61,058 nucleotides of DNA. Origin: Verrucomicrobiota bacterium. Its GTDB lineage: Bacteria; Verrucomicrobiota; Verrucomicrobiia; Verrucomicrobiales; DEV007. The notes beneath the pieces are model-generated. The model did no database searches. It saw only the letters and a list, made by a program, of their open reading frames with translations, and was not told where the DNA came from. The stretch spans positions 1-61,058 of the forward strand of contig QQNE01000011.1 in NCBI GenBank assembly GCA_003402735.1, written 5' to 3'. The translations under genes and the position numbers were made by a program. Position 1 is the first letter of the stretch, and every line of letters begins with the position of its first letter. This document shows, piece by piece, positions 9,084 through 17,294 of this stretch.

Positions 9084-10296
9084 CCGATTCCCATTTTTCC
9101 GTCGCCACTTGGTTCTCCTCCTCACCGTCATCGGAGGGCTCGCGTTGCTCGTCTGGTTCACCTTTGCCCCAAAGACGGTGGAGGTCGATTTCGGCATCGT
9201 CCGGCGCGAAGCCATGGAGGTCACCGTCGATGAGGATGGCATGGCGCGTTATCGGGACATTTACAAGGTTACCGCGCCGCTGGTTGGCGAAATCCAGCGG
9301 CTCACCTGGAGGAGCGGGGACACGGTGCAACGGGGGGAGTTGCTGGCCACCATTCTCCCGGCGCCCAGCACCCTTTTGGATCCGCGTTCTCGCCAGGAGT
9401 CTGAAGCGCGCGTCAAGGCGGCCGAGGCCGCTGTGCAACGGGCCGAAGCCCAGGTTCGCCGCGCGACCGGAGAACTGGAGCAGGCTCGTCGCTATCTTGA
9501 ACGCGATGAGCGCCGTATTCAGGATCGCCTCATTTCCGAACCGGTTTTGGAGGATACCCGACAGGCGTTTCAAGTCGCCACCACGGCGAGCGAGGAGGCC
9601 GTGGCCACCCGGGAAATGGCCGTTTTTGACCTGCGTGTCGCCGAGGCCGCCCTGCGGTCAGGGACCGGGATCGATGCGGAAAAGGGATGCCAGATTCAGG
9701 CTCCGGTGGCAGGGGTGGTCATTGCGGTGCCCGACGAGAGTCGTCGTGTTCTCGCTCCTGGGGAGATCATTCTGGAGATCGGCGATCCCAAATCCCTCGA
9801 GGTGCGGGCCGATATCCTCTCCCAGGATGCCGTCCGTGTGCGACCCGGTCAGTCTGTTCGCATTGAGCAGTGGGGTGGGGACACGGTGATTTCCGGGACT
9901 GTAACCCGCGTCGAGCCCAGCGCTTTCACCAAAGTTTCGGCCTTGGGCGTGGACGAACAGCGCGTCTGGGTGACCATCGCCATCGACCCAGGCAAGTTGA
10001 CCGGCGCCCTCGGACACGGTTACCGGGTCGAAGTTCGGATCGTTGTCTGGGAAAAAGCCGATGCTCTTCTCGCTCCCGCGGGAGCCCTCTTTCGCTCGGG
10101 GGAGGGTTGGGCCGCGTATCGGGTCGGCAAGGCCGGAAGGGCGGAGTTGATCACCGTGGAGACCGGGAAACGCAACCCCGCATCCGTCGAGATTCTCAGT
10201 GGACTGGAGCCTGGCGACCGATTGATCCTGCATCCCGGTGACCGCGTTGCCCCAGGATCCAGGCTGCGGCTGCGAAGCCGGGAGATTTCCAGTTGA
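9076..10296 (+). CDS. HlyD/RND-type periplasmic adaptor protein
   Basis: This 406-residue membrane-fusion protein has one N-terminal helix (HLVLLLTVIGGLALLVWF). A lipoyl-like half-motif follows (YKVTAPLVGEIQRLTWRSGD). An Ala/Arg/Glu-rich helical hairpin spans about residues 110-190, then come the second half-motif (IQAPVAGVVIAVPDE) and beta-barrel and membrane-proximal domains. Such adaptors bridge an inner-membrane pump to an outer-membrane channel. GTG 9076 is chosen: it follows AAGG and overlaps the permease stop. Extending the frame upstream to 8974 would run inside the permease gene. No TolC-like gene is seen in the window, so the outer channel must be encoded elsewhere. Confidence 0.9.
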   Translation: MIDRFPFFRRHLVLLLTVIGGLALLVWFTFAPKTVEVDFGIVRREAMEVTVDEDGMARYRDIYKVTAPLVGEIQRLTWRSGDTVQRGELLATILPAPSTLLDPRSRQESEARVKAAEAAVQRAEAQVRRATGELEQARRYLERDERRIQDRLISEPVLEDTRQAFQVATTASEEAVATREMAVFDLRVAEAALRSGTGIDAEKGCQIQAPVAGVVIAVPDESRRVLAPGEIILEIGDPKSLEVRADILSQDAVRVRPGQSVRIEQWGGDTVISGTVTRVEPSAFTKVSALGVDEQRVWVTIAIDPGKLTGALGHGYRVEVRIVVWEKADALLAPAGALFRSGEGWAAYRVGKAGRAELITVETGKRNPASVEILSGLEPGDRLILHPGDRVAPGSRLRLRSREISS

Positions 10297-10323
10297 GAAA
10301 GCGCATCGCATCGCCAAATTCCT

Positions 10324-10983
10324 TTGAACCGAATCGTTCAGCCTGAACTCTTGGACTCGTTGGCACCCGGCCATCCAGACGCGGTGCGCAGCCGGGCGGA
10401 CTTACGGATGATCAACCGGTTGATGGGGAACTATCGTTGGTTTGAGCGCATTTTGGGAAATCTGGACCGCTCGCGTGCTGGATTTCGTGTCGTGGAACTG
10501 GGAGCGGGGGATGGACTCCTGGCGAGGCGGCTCTGCCAACGCTTTCCCGGGCTCCGTTATGAGGCGGTTGATTTGATGCCGCCCCCGGTCGATTTGCCTC
10601 AGGGCTGTGTCTGGCATCAGGCGGATCTTTTCGAGGCCTTGCCTGAACTCCAGGGGGACGTGGTCGTGGCCAACCTATTTTTGCATCACTTCGACGACGA
10701 AGCACTCCAACGAATCGGCGTCAGCCTGCGGCGATTTCCGGTCATCGCCTTCTGCGAACCCTGGCGCCAGGACCAATTTCACTGGGCAGGCCTTGCCTTG
10801 CGACTGTTGGGCATCAACCGGGTGACACGCCACGATTTGCATGTCAGCATCGACGCCGGGTTCACCGGTGAGGAATTGCCCAATCTCCTTGGTCTGGAGG
10901 GGGGGCGATTCGAGAAGACTCTGTTGGGAGCCTATCGTTGGAGTCGCGGACCTCAGGGACTTTTGGTGCCCCGAAGCCGGTAG
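10324..10983 (+). CDS. Class I SAM-dependent methyltransferase
   Basis: The 219-residue product has motif I VVELGAGDGLLAR around residues 57-69, an acidic ribose-binding position in AVDLMP and a motif-IV-like stretch VVVANLFLHHFDD. These place it with small-molecule or lipid methyltransferases. It starts with TTG 27 bp after the adaptor gene and is probably the last gene of the export operon, perhaps modifying the exported compound. Its 3' end overlaps the converging minus-strand gene by 31 bp. The substrate is unknown. Confidence 0.82.
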   Translation: MNRIVQPELLDSLAPGHPDAVRSRADLRMINRLMGNYRWFERILGNLDRSRAGFRVVELGAGDGLLARRLCQRFPGLRYEAVDLMPPPVDLPQGCVWHQADLFEALPELQGDVVVANLFLHHFDDEALQRIGVSLRRFPVIAFCEPWRQDQFHWAGLALRLLGINRVTRHDLHVSIDAGFTGEELPNLLGLEGGRFEKTLLGAYRWSRGPQGLLVPRSR

Positions 10984-12182
10984 ATCTCGATATGTCCTTT
11001 TCGAGATGTCAGGTAGATCCGGGAGATTTCATCCAGGGTGCTGATGATCCAAGGGGCCATTTGATTGCGGCCATTCTTGGTGAAAACAAGGTCTTCCTTG
11101 AGAAAGACACAGGAGTGGAAAGCGTCCCCGTTGAGGTCATCGATGAAAAAGAGGATATCGCCGTAGTGATAGGGGCCGGTCCCGAGTTCGTAGTCCTCAA
11201 GAACCTTGGAGGTCGCCAATTTGGAGTCCAGCAGATATCCGTGCGGCTCGTAGTTGAAATAGTTTAGGCAGGTCCAGTGGCAATCCGGGAGGATTCCCTT
11301 CGCTGTGTTCTCCGGACCGGGATACGTGTAGAGAAGTTTGCGCGCCAGCGGCGGCATGAGATGGACCAGATCGAGCTGCATCTCCGTTCCAGTCTCTTTC
11401 AATGATTCGATCAACGGCTCGACGTCCTTTCGCCGAAACGTGCTCCCAGGCGGTCGCCAGTAGGATTTCAAAGCAATCGTATCCGTGTGAGGCCCGATCG
11501 ATATCCGCACCAAGTAGGTTCGGGTGCGCGTCAGTGCCTTGTAGAACGTCTTGAGATCGCTTTCGCCCTGAGATTTTGCCACCAGGAGGGGAACATCGCT
11601 GAACGCCCAGACACTGCCCCGGCGGTAGGCCATGCGGGAGATGTCGCTCACGGTTTCGGGGCGCAGATGGCTCGAGCGATACCACTCCTCCACCGTGTCG
11701 GTGAGGATCAGGACCGGCGACTCATGGAACTCGTTGATTGCGTAACGGGCCAGCTCCGGGTAGAGCGTCGCTCGTGCCTCGCGGCTCATTCCCTCGACGA
11801 CACTGTTGCTCGGGAAGAAGTGCACCCAGCCGTCGGATCGGACCACTGCCCCTGGCTCTGTCATGGCCTCCACATCCCCAGGTGCCATTCCGGATTTTAA
11901 AAAAAGTAACTCGACTGAATCGGCCTGTTCTTCGGGAAAGCTCCATCGGGTTCGGGGGCTGGGGATGGGGAAATTTTCCAGGAGGTTGTCGGAAACCTCG
12001 AGGAATATGGGGGACCGGAGGAGTTTGTCCTCGGCCCTGCCTTCCTGAGCGGGCGGCGATTGGGCGGGTGCGCTCTCCTGGGCCAGGATGGTCCTTGGAA
12101 TGATCCAAAGCAACGATCCGGCCACAGCGGAAGCCAAGGCGCATGGGGCAAGAACCCACCGCGAACGAGAACAGAAAGACAT
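10953..12182 (-). CDS. Secreted protein of unknown function, 409 aa
   Basis: The protein starts with a signal peptide (SRSRWVLAPCALASAVAGS, cleavage probably near TILAQE), then a Pro/Ala/Gln-rich linker of about 20 residues and a large globular domain. It contains a region with many aromatics and histidines (YHYGDILFFIDDLNGD; HTDTIALKSYWRPPG). I recognise no family. It is transcribed away from the polysaccharide operon that begins at 12549. The 366-bp spacer between them holds a strong palindrome that could regulate both. Confidence 0.75.
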   Translation of the reverse strand: MSFCSRSRWVLAPCALASAVAGSLLWIIPRTILAQESAPAQSPPAQEGRAEDKLLRSPIFLEVSDNLLENFPIPSPRTRWSFPEEQADSVELLFLKSGMAPGDVEAMTEPGAVVRSDGWVHFFPSNSVVEGMSREARATLYPELARYAINEFHESPVLILTDTVEEWYRSSHLRPETVSDISRMAYRRGSVWAFSDVPLLVAKSQGESDLKTFYKALTRTRTYLVRISIGPHTDTIALKSYWRPPGSTFRRKDVEPLIESLKETGTEMQLDLVHLMPPLARKLLYTYPGPENTAKGILPDCHWTCLNYFNYEPHGYLLDSKLATSKVLEDYELGTGPYHYGDILFFIDDLNGDAFHSCVFLKEDLVFTKNGRNQMAPWIISTLDEISRIYLTSRKGHIEIYRLRGTKSP

Positions 12183-12309
12183 GTAGCAGGGCGATTTAAC
12201 GGCCCAATGGTGTACTCATTTCCGCTACAAGCAAAACGGAAATTCCGCTACGCCGGGGGCGCGCCACGGCTCCGGCACCCCAACCGACTTTCATTGGGGG
12301 TGGGCAGAT

Positions 12310-12338
12310 CCTTTTTGAAACAATGGGTTTCAAAAAGG
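12310..12338. promoter_or_regulatory. Perfect 12-bp-arm palindrome, candidate operator
   Basis: CCTTTTTGAAAC (12310-12321) and GTTTCAAAAAGG (12327-12338) are perfect inverted repeats around a 5-nt centre AATGG. The right arm ends one base before a -35-like TTTACA (12340). A repressor or activator site is the simplest reading. It could also be a weak terminator, since TTTT follows, but no gene reads into it on the plus strand. Confidence 0.5.
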
Positions 12339-12339
12339 T

Positions 12340-12368
12340 TTTACATCCCTAAGAGAATCCTTTAAAAC
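12340..12368 (+). promoter_or_regulatory. Candidate sigma70-type promoter for the polysaccharide operon
   Basis: TTTACA (12340-12345) and TAAAAC (12363-12368) are separated by 17 bp; they match the -35 and -10 consensus at 5 and 4 of 6 positions. Transcription from here would give a leader of about 170 nt before the ATG at 12549. Support is sequence resemblance only. Confidence 0.35.
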
Positions 12369-12380
12369 CGCATCTTCCGG

Positions 12381-12419
12381 GGAGACCGGTGCCCCCCTCT
12401 CTTTTCCTCGCCGGTCTCC
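12381..12419 (+). other. Leader hairpin
   Basis: GGAGACCGG (12381-12389) pairs perfectly with CCGGTCTCC (12411-12419) across a 21-nt pyrimidine-rich loop. It lies just after the proposed transcription start of the polysaccharide operon and has no T tract, so it is more likely an RNA leader structure than a terminator. Confidence 0.35.
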
Positions 12420-12505
12420 GTCAGGCCCCAGTGTGATGTCCTCCCTTTTTCCCGAAGGATGGCGTTTTCTGTGTCCCTCGGCTTCTCGGGGCCAAGGCGA
12501 CCAAG

Positions 12506-12518
12506 GGCGGCAGCTTGC
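12506..12518 (+). promoter_or_regulatory. ops/JUMPstart-like element
   Basis: GGCGGCAGCTTGC matches the enterobacterial ops core GGCGGTAGCGTGC at 11 of 13 positions. It lies 30 bp before the first gene of the polysaccharide operon, where RfaH-type NusG paralogues load in other Gram-negatives. The match is imperfect at positions known to matter in Escherichia coli, so this is a suggestion only. Confidence 0.22.
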
Positions 12519-12548
12519 CCGGATCATGTGGGTAAATGAGTTGATTTC

Positions 12549-13967
12549 ATGAGCTTCCTCCACGGTCGCTTTCGAGGGCTCCAGTCCCTCTATGCGCTGG
12601 CCTCGGTCTTCGTGATCGCCGGGCTCTACTACGCAATGATCTCGTTGCATCCGGCTGTTCCTCTGCACTCCGGGATGGGGTGGAATTACGTGGTCATCTA
12701 CCCCATTTTGCTGATCATTGGCAGTCTGATCTTTTGCTTGAAGAATTCCCTCCAAGAGAGCGCTCCCCTCCAGAACGGGCACCGGATCGCCCAGCCCTCC
12801 CAGTTCCTGCTCGCCGCCCGTCAGACTGCCTACATGGGGATTGCTCTGTTCATTGGTTTGGTCTTGACCAAGGATATCCAAATTTCACGACTGTTTCTCA
12901 CGGGGCTGTTTCCGGCCCTCTGGGTCAGCCTGATCTTGACCCATTCTCTGGTTTACCGATTGGCGGCACCAAAGCTCTTTCAAGGGGCCCGCAGCTTGCG
13001 CACACTCGTGATCGCAAACGTCACTTCCCATGATCCCTTGCTCGATTGGCTCAGGGCGCACAACCATCTCGGCTTGCAACTCGCGGGCGTGCTTTCGCCC
13101 CGGCTGCCAGACGAGTATGCAGATCTCGATGCCAGTCGTTTCGGGGCGGAACCCGAGGAAATCATCTCCCGGCTTGGTCCCCAAGTCGTCATCTGCAGCG
13201 ATGCCCATCTCAGCCGGGAGGAACTCGCCAGCATCCGGGTGGCCGCGGAAAATGCCGGGAGCCGCTTCGCCATCCACCTCGACCGGATCGCCGGGTTCGG
13301 CGGTGCCGCCAGCATCTACACGGACTTTGGTCATGCCTTGGCCGTGTTTCGGCGGGAACCTCTGGAGTCGCCCCTAAGCCGATTGCTGAAACGCACGTTC
13401 GATCTCGGCGTCGCCATCCCCATTGTGGTCATGGTCCTTCCGATCCTGATGCTTCTGGTGGGCGTCATTCACAGGATGCAGTCGCCCGGTCCGCTTTTTT
13501 TCCGGCAACAACGGCGAGGGGTCGGCGGACAAGTGTTTCTCGTCTACAAATTCCGCACCATGCATTGCGATCACCACCGGGAAGGGGAGCAGGCGCGGGC
13601 CGGCGATCCCCGGATCTTTCCGGCCGGTCATTGGATGCGGAAATTCAGCATTGATGAGTTTCCCCAATTCCTGAACGTGCTGACTGGCGAGATGAGCGTG
13701 GTGGGACCGCGGCCTCATTACGTCGATCATGACACGGATTTTGCGGCCGTGGATCCACTGTATCGTTTCCGCAAGTTCCTCAAGCCCGGTGTGACCGGAT
13801 TGGCTCAGGTTCTCGGTTATCGGGGCATCACCTTGACGCGGGCGGATGTCCGGGAACGCAGCTATGCGGACTTGGAGTATCTGGAAAACTGGTCGCTTCG
13901 GCTGGACTTCATCATTCTGGTGAAAACGGCTTGGCAGGTCATAAAACCCCCGAAATCAGCGCTCTGA
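12549..13967 (+). CDS. Polyprenyl-phosphate sugar-1-phosphate transferase (WbaP/WcaJ/EpsL-type initiating enzyme)
   Basis: This 472-residue integral membrane enzyme attaches the first sugar phosphate to undecaprenyl phosphate. Four or five N-terminal helices are followed by a Rossmann-like central domain (about 150-255). The catalytic PF02397 domain starts near residue 280 (KRTFDLGVAIPI) with a membrane re-entrant helix. Conserved blocks FFRQQRRGVGG, VYKFRTMH, RKFSIDEFPQFLNVL, MSVVGPRPH and KPGVTGLAQV are all present, so the enzyme should be active. The sugar (glucose, galactose or another) cannot be read from sequence. It is the first gene of the locus, consistent with its initiating role. 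Confidence 0.93.
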   Translation: MSFLHGRFRGLQSLYALASVFVIAGLYYAMISLHPAVPLHSGMGWNYVVIYPILLIIGSLIFCLKNSLQESAPLQNGHRIAQPSQFLLAARQTAYMGIALFIGLVLTKDIQISRLFLTGLFPALWVSLILTHSLVYRLAAPKLFQGARSLRTLVIANVTSHDPLLDWLRAHNHLGLQLAGVLSPRLPDEYADLDASRFGAEPEEIISRLGPQVVICSDAHLSREELASIRVAAENAGSRFAIHLDRIAGFGGAASIYTDFGHALAVFRREPLESPLSRLLKRTFDLGVAIPIVVMVLPILMLLVGVIHRMQSPGPLFFRQQRRGVGGQVFLVYKFRTMHCDHHREGEQARAGDPRIFPAGHWMRKFSIDEFPQFLNVLTGEMSVVGPRPHYVDHDTDFAAVDPLYRFRKFLKPGVTGLAQVLGYRGITLTRADVRERSYADLEYLENWSLRLDFIILVKTAWQVIKPPKSAL

Positions 13968-13983
13968 GCGTGGTGAAGTGATC

Positions 13984-15015
13984 ATGCGATCCGCGTTGCT
14001 GACCGGCATAACGGGCCAGGATGGTTCTTACCTCGCGGAGCTGTTGCTGGAGCGCGGCTACACCGTTCACGGCATGGTGCGCCGTTCCAGCCTGTTCAAT
14101 CGTTCGAGGATTGAGCATCTGCGCTCGGATTCCGGCCTCTACGGCAAGCGCCTGTTTTTGCACTATGGCGATCTTGAAGACGCAACGACCCTGCGAAGAA
14201 TCCTGATCCGCATTCGTCCCCACGAGCTGTATCATTTGGCCGGACAGAGCCAGCCGGGCCTGAGTTTTGAGATCCCGGAATCGACGGTTCGAGAAGTGGG
14301 CTTGGCCACCCTTTCGCTCCTGGAGATGGTGCGGGACCTGGACGAACAGCCCAGAATGTTTCTCGCCTCCTCGTCAGAAGTTTTCGGGAACCCGGTGGAG
14401 TCTGTCCAGGACGAGGAGACTCCGTTCCGTCCCGTGAATCCATATGGCTGCGCCAAGGCCTTCTCCACCAATCTCGGTCGGGTCTATCGGCAGGCGCATG
14501 GATTGTTCGTCTGCAACGGGCTTTGCTACAATCACGAGTCGCCGCGGAGGGGCGAGAGTTTTGTCACCAGCAAAATTGCGACCGCAGCGGCCAGGATCGC
14601 CCAAGGGGCTCCCGAGGTGCTGGAGTTGGGGAATCTCGATGCGTCTCGGGATTGGGGATACGCTCCGGAGTATGTGGAAGCAATGTGGTCCATGCTGCAG
14701 GTGGCGACCGCCGACGATTACGTGGTGGCCTCCGGCACCTCCACCTCGGTGCGGGAATTCGCCCAAGCAGCCTTTGAGGCGGCAGGTCTTCCACTGGTGT
14801 TCGAAGGGGAGGGAATCGCGGAGACCGGGCGTCATTCCCGAACCGGAGAGATTTTGATCCGGGTCAATCCCAAATATTATCGCCCCATCGATCCCGCCCG
14901 ACTGGTGGGAAATTCCGCCAAGGCGCGGAGATTGCTCGGGTGGAAGTCCCGCACCAGCGGGCGAGCTGTGGCAGTCGCCATGGTGGAATCTGCCAGGAGG
15001 GAGTCGGCGCGCTGA
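13984..15015 (+). CDS. gmd: GDP-mannose 4,6-dehydratase
   Basis: The enzyme converts GDP-D-mannose to GDP-4-keto-6-deoxy-D-mannose, the precursor of GDP-rhamnose, GDP-fucose and perosamine. The N-terminus has the family signature LLTGITGQDGSYLAELLL with the NADP Rossmann loop. The catalytic YxxxK is NPYGCAK. Typical Gmd blocks are HGMVRRSSLFN, LASSSEVFGNP and RDWGYAPEYVEAMW. At 343 residues it has normal length. ATG 13984 gives the canonical start; a GTG six bases upstream is in frame. No clear RMD/Fcl reductase is beside it, although epimerase-like genes at 16159 and 20530 could complete the pathway. Confidence 0.93.
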   Translation: MRSALLTGITGQDGSYLAELLLERGYTVHGMVRRSSLFNRSRIEHLRSDSGLYGKRLFLHYGDLEDATTLRRILIRIRPHELYHLAGQSQPGLSFEIPESTVREVGLATLSLLEMVRDLDEQPRMFLASSSEVFGNPVESVQDEETPFRPVNPYGCAKAFSTNLGRVYRQAHGLFVCNGLCYNHESPRRGESFVTSKIATAAARIAQGAPEVLELGNLDASRDWGYAPEYVEAMWSMLQVATADDYVVASGTSTSVREFAQAAFEAAGLPLVFEGEGIAETGRHSRTGEILIRVNPKYYRPIDPARLVGNSAKARRLLGWKSRTSGRAVAVAMVESARRESAR

Positions 15016-15091
15016 GACTTGGCGCCCCGTGTTGGCTTTGCCGGAACGTCTCGGCCACTGCAACGACTTGGCCTCGTGGGTTCATCAGAAA

Positions 15092-15988
15092 ATGACCACC
15101 TTCCCCCAACCTTCTGATCCAGAAAAGAGCGCGCCTCAATCGCCAACTGAGGCCGGGTTCGATCTCTGGTTGGAGGCGGGGAGGGCGGAGAAGCACTACT
15201 GGCGCGACCTGTGGCGTTACCGGGAATTGTTTGCCATCCTCGCCTGGCGTGATGTGGCGGTGCGCTACAAGCAGACCGTGGTCGGGGCGGCCTGGGCGCT
15301 GCTTCAGCCTTTCCTGACCATGGTCATCATGACGGTGATTTTCGGGCGGGTCGCCGGCTTGCCCACGGAGGGAGCCGCTCCCTATGCGATCATGGTCTTT
15401 GCCGGGATGTTGCCCTGGCAGTTTTTCGCCAGTTCCCTCTCCTCCTCCAGCCAAAGCCTTGTCGGCAATGCCAATCTCATTTCCAAGGTCTATTTTCCGC
15501 GGATGATCGTGCCGGTCAGCGCCGTTGTCGTCGCCTGTGTCGATTTCCTGGTGTCGTTCGCCATCCTCGGCGGACTGATGGCATGGTATCAGTTCTGGCC
15601 GGGGCCCCGGATGCTGATGTTGCCCGGGTTCGTCCTGCTTGCCTTTCTCGCCGCGCTGGGGCCGGGGCTGATTCTCACCGCACTCACTGTGAGATACCGC
15701 GACTTTCGCTTCGTCGTCCCGTTCATCGTCCAATTCGGTCTTTACGCATCTCCGGTCGGCTTCAGCACGCAAGTGATCCGGGAGCGATTTGGCGATACCG
15801 GCGTGCTCCTCTATTCACTGAATCCGATGGTGGGAGTGATTGACGGGTTTCGCTGGGCGATCCTCGGCGGCGGCTCCGCCATGTATTTGCCCGGACTAAC
15901 CGTTTCGCTCCTCACGGTAACCCTTCTCCTGATACTTGGCATCTGGTATTTTCGCGCCACGGAGCGGACGTTTGCGGATGTGATTTAG
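15092..15988 (+). CDS. wzm: ABC-2 type polysaccharide exporter permease (Wzm/TagG-like)
   Basis: The 298-residue product has the ABC2_membrane layout. An amphipathic N-terminus ([20 protein letters not shown]) precedes six helices, with the conserved stretches [20 protein letters not shown] and [18 protein letters not shown]. Near the end is [13 protein letters not shown], followed by [17 protein letters not shown], which is typical of Wzm proteins that move O-antigen on undecaprenyl diphosphate. ATG 15092 is preferred over an upstream frame start at 15029. Its ATPase partner wzt is not adjacent but 2.15 kb downstream, an unusual separation. Confidence 0.92.
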   Translation: MTTFPQPSDPEKSAPQSPTEAGFDLWLEAGRAEKHYWRDLWRYRELFAILAWRDVAVRYKQTVVGAAWALLQPFLTMVIMTVIFGRVAGLPTEGAAPYAIMVFAGMLPWQFFASSLSSSSQSLVGNANLISKVYFPRMIVPVSAVVVACVDFLVSFAILGGLMAWYQFWPGPRMLMLPGFVLLAFLAALGPGLILTALTVRYRDFRFVVPFIVQFGLYASPVGFSTQVIRERFGDTGVLLYSLNPMVGVIDGFRWAILGGGSAMYLPGLTVSLLTVTLLLILGIWYFRATERTFADVI

Positions 15989-17217
15989 TGGGAAAGTGGG
16001 AAAGTTTAAAGGCAGGAAAGTGGCCCACCTTCCAACCTTCCAACCTTCCAACCTTCCAACCTTCCAACCTTCCAACCTTCCAACCTTCCAACCTTCCAAC
16101 CTTCCAACCTTCCAACCTTCCCACCTTCCAACCTTCCCACCCTCCCACCTTCTCCCTCTTGCCCTTAGTATTAATCACTGGATCTTCCGGCCTCATCGGC
16201 TCAGAAGTTTGTGCCCACTTCGCTTCGCCTGACCGTGGCTGGCGTGTTTGTGGTGTGGATAACAACCAGCGCGCCGTGTTCTTTGGTCCCCAGGGGGACA
16301 CGCGTTGGAATCAAAGAAGGCTGACCGAAGCTCTGCCCGGGTTTTCGCATCATGAAGTCGATATCCGGGATCGCCAGGGAATTCTTGACTTGGTGAAAGA
16401 ATTGCGTCCGAACGCCATCGTGCACACTGCCGCACAACCCAGTCATGACCGGGCAGCCGCCATTCCGTTCGATGATTTCGACACCAACGCCGTCGGCACT
16501 CTCAATCTTCTGGAGGCGGCGCGCCAATTCTGTCCGGAATCCCCCTTCGTGCACATGTCCACCAACAAGGTCTATGGCGACCGACCCAACACCATCGCGA
16601 TGAGAGAGTTGGAGACTCGATGGGACTTCGCCGATCCCGCCTACGAACACGGGATCTCTGAGGATTTTTCCATCGATCAAAGCAAGCACAGTCTCTTCGG
16701 TGCTTCCAAGGTCGCCGCGGACATTATGGTTCAGGAATACGGGCGCTACTTCGGGATGCCGACCTGCGCCCTGCGCGGAGGCTGTCTCACCGGGCCCAAC
16801 CACTCCGGCGTCGAACTGCACGGATTCCTTTCCTATCTGGTGAAGTGCAACCTGCAGGGCCGGGAATACAAGATTTTCGGTTACAAGGGCAAGCAGGTCC
16901 GCGACAACATTCACAGCCTGGATGTCGCCCGTTTCATGGCCGAATTCATCGCCGCGCCTCGGTGCGGAGAAGTCTACAATCTCGGTGGCGGGAAAGCCAA
17001 CACCTGCTCCATTCTCGAAGCCTTCCAAATCGTGGAACGCTTCAGTGGGCGGTCTCAGGTCTTCACCTATTTGGACGAAAACCGCATAGGAGATCACATC
17101 TGCTACTATTCCGACCTCCGCAAGATGCGGTCTCATTATCCGAACTGGGACATCAGCATGACCCTGGAGGAGACGATTCGGCAGATTGTCGAGGTGGGAT
17201 TAGCGGTTAGCGGTTAG
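15988..17217 (+). CDS. NAD-dependent epimerase/dehydratase, CDP-paratose 2-epimerase-like, with repeat-encoded N-terminus
   Basis: This is a short-chain dehydrogenase/reductase that probably epimerises a nucleotide sugar. The Rossmann motif is [15 protein letters not shown]. Downstream blocks [43 protein letters not shown] and [13 protein letters not shown] match the tyvelose-epimerase-like subgroup. The YxxxK position reads FGASK, with Phe for the catalytic Tyr. Two starts are possible. GTG 15988 overlaps the wzm stop (TAGTG) and would encode an N-terminal extension of about 57 residues made of PTFQPSNL repeats. TTG 16159 gives a standard 352-residue enzyme. The choice cannot be settled by sequence alone. 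Confidence 0.85.
   Translation: MGKWESLKAGKWPTFQPSNLPTFQPSNLPTFQPSNLPTFQPSNLPTFQPSHPPTFSLLPLVLITGSSGLIGSEVCAHFASPDRGWRVCGVDNNQRAVFFGPQGDTRWNQRRLTEALPGFSHHEVDIRDRQGILDLVKELRPNAIVHTAAQPSHDRAAAIPFDDFDTNAVGTLNLLEAARQFCPESPFVHMSTNKVYGDRPNTIAMRELETRWDFADPAYEHGISEDFSIDQSKHSLFGASKVAADIMVQEYGRYFGMPTCALRGGCLTGPNHSGVELHGFLSYLVKCNLQGREYKIFGYKGKQVRDNIHSLDVARFMAEFIAAPRCGEVYNLGGGKANTCSILEAFQIVERFSGRSQVFTYLDENRIGDHICYYSDLRKMRSHYPNWDISMTLEETIRQIVEVGLAVSG
16023..16150 (+). repeat. 8-nt tandem repeat (TCCAACCT)n
   Basis: Eleven perfect copies of TCCAACCT run from 16031 to 16118, flanked by five variant or further copies, giving 16 units over 128 bp. The strand is purely C/T/A. Because 8 nt x 3 is 24 nt, every frame stays open and encodes octapeptide repeats such as PTFQPSNL. 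It lies between wzm and the conserved part of the epimerase gene. Confidence 0.95.
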
Positions 17218-17238
17218 CAGCTCCGCGCGGTCAGCGCG
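17201..17238 (+). repeat. 7-nt repeat TAGCGGT and inverted repeat CGCGC-GGTCA-GCGCG
   Basis: TAGCGGT is repeated 2.6 times at 17201-17218 and supplies the last codons and stop of the epimerase gene. At 17224-17238, CGCGC and GCGCG flank the loop GGTCA. A near-identical element (loop GGTTA) is at 18123-18137, directly before wzt. Confidence 0.6.
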
Positions 17239-17294
17239 TTCATTTGCTCGGGTTCTCCTTTCTCGGGCTTTCAAGCTCTTCCCCGGTCCCGCCC

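Larger units (their letters stand above)
12183..12548. other. 366-bp divergent control region
   Basis: No gene is seen here. On the side of the minus-strand gene, TTCCGCTAC occurs twice (12220-12228 and 12243-12251), the second within the palindrome CGGAAATTCCG (12237-12247). In the centre is a 12-bp-arm palindrome (12310-12338) next to promoter-like boxes. Toward the plus-strand operon there is a 9-bp-arm hairpin (12381-12419) and an ops-like sequence (12506-12518). Together these suggest a regulated leader for the polysaccharide operon. Confidence 0.5.

Noticed and set aside
12310..12345. Intrinsic terminator at the AT-rich palindrome
   Set aside because: The stem is followed by TTTT, but no gene is transcribed into it on the plus strand. 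On the minus strand it lies upstream, not downstream, of its gene. An operator role fits better.
16023..16150. Possible CRISPR array
   Set aside because: The repeat unit is 8 nt in direct tandem with no spacers and no cas genes nearby.
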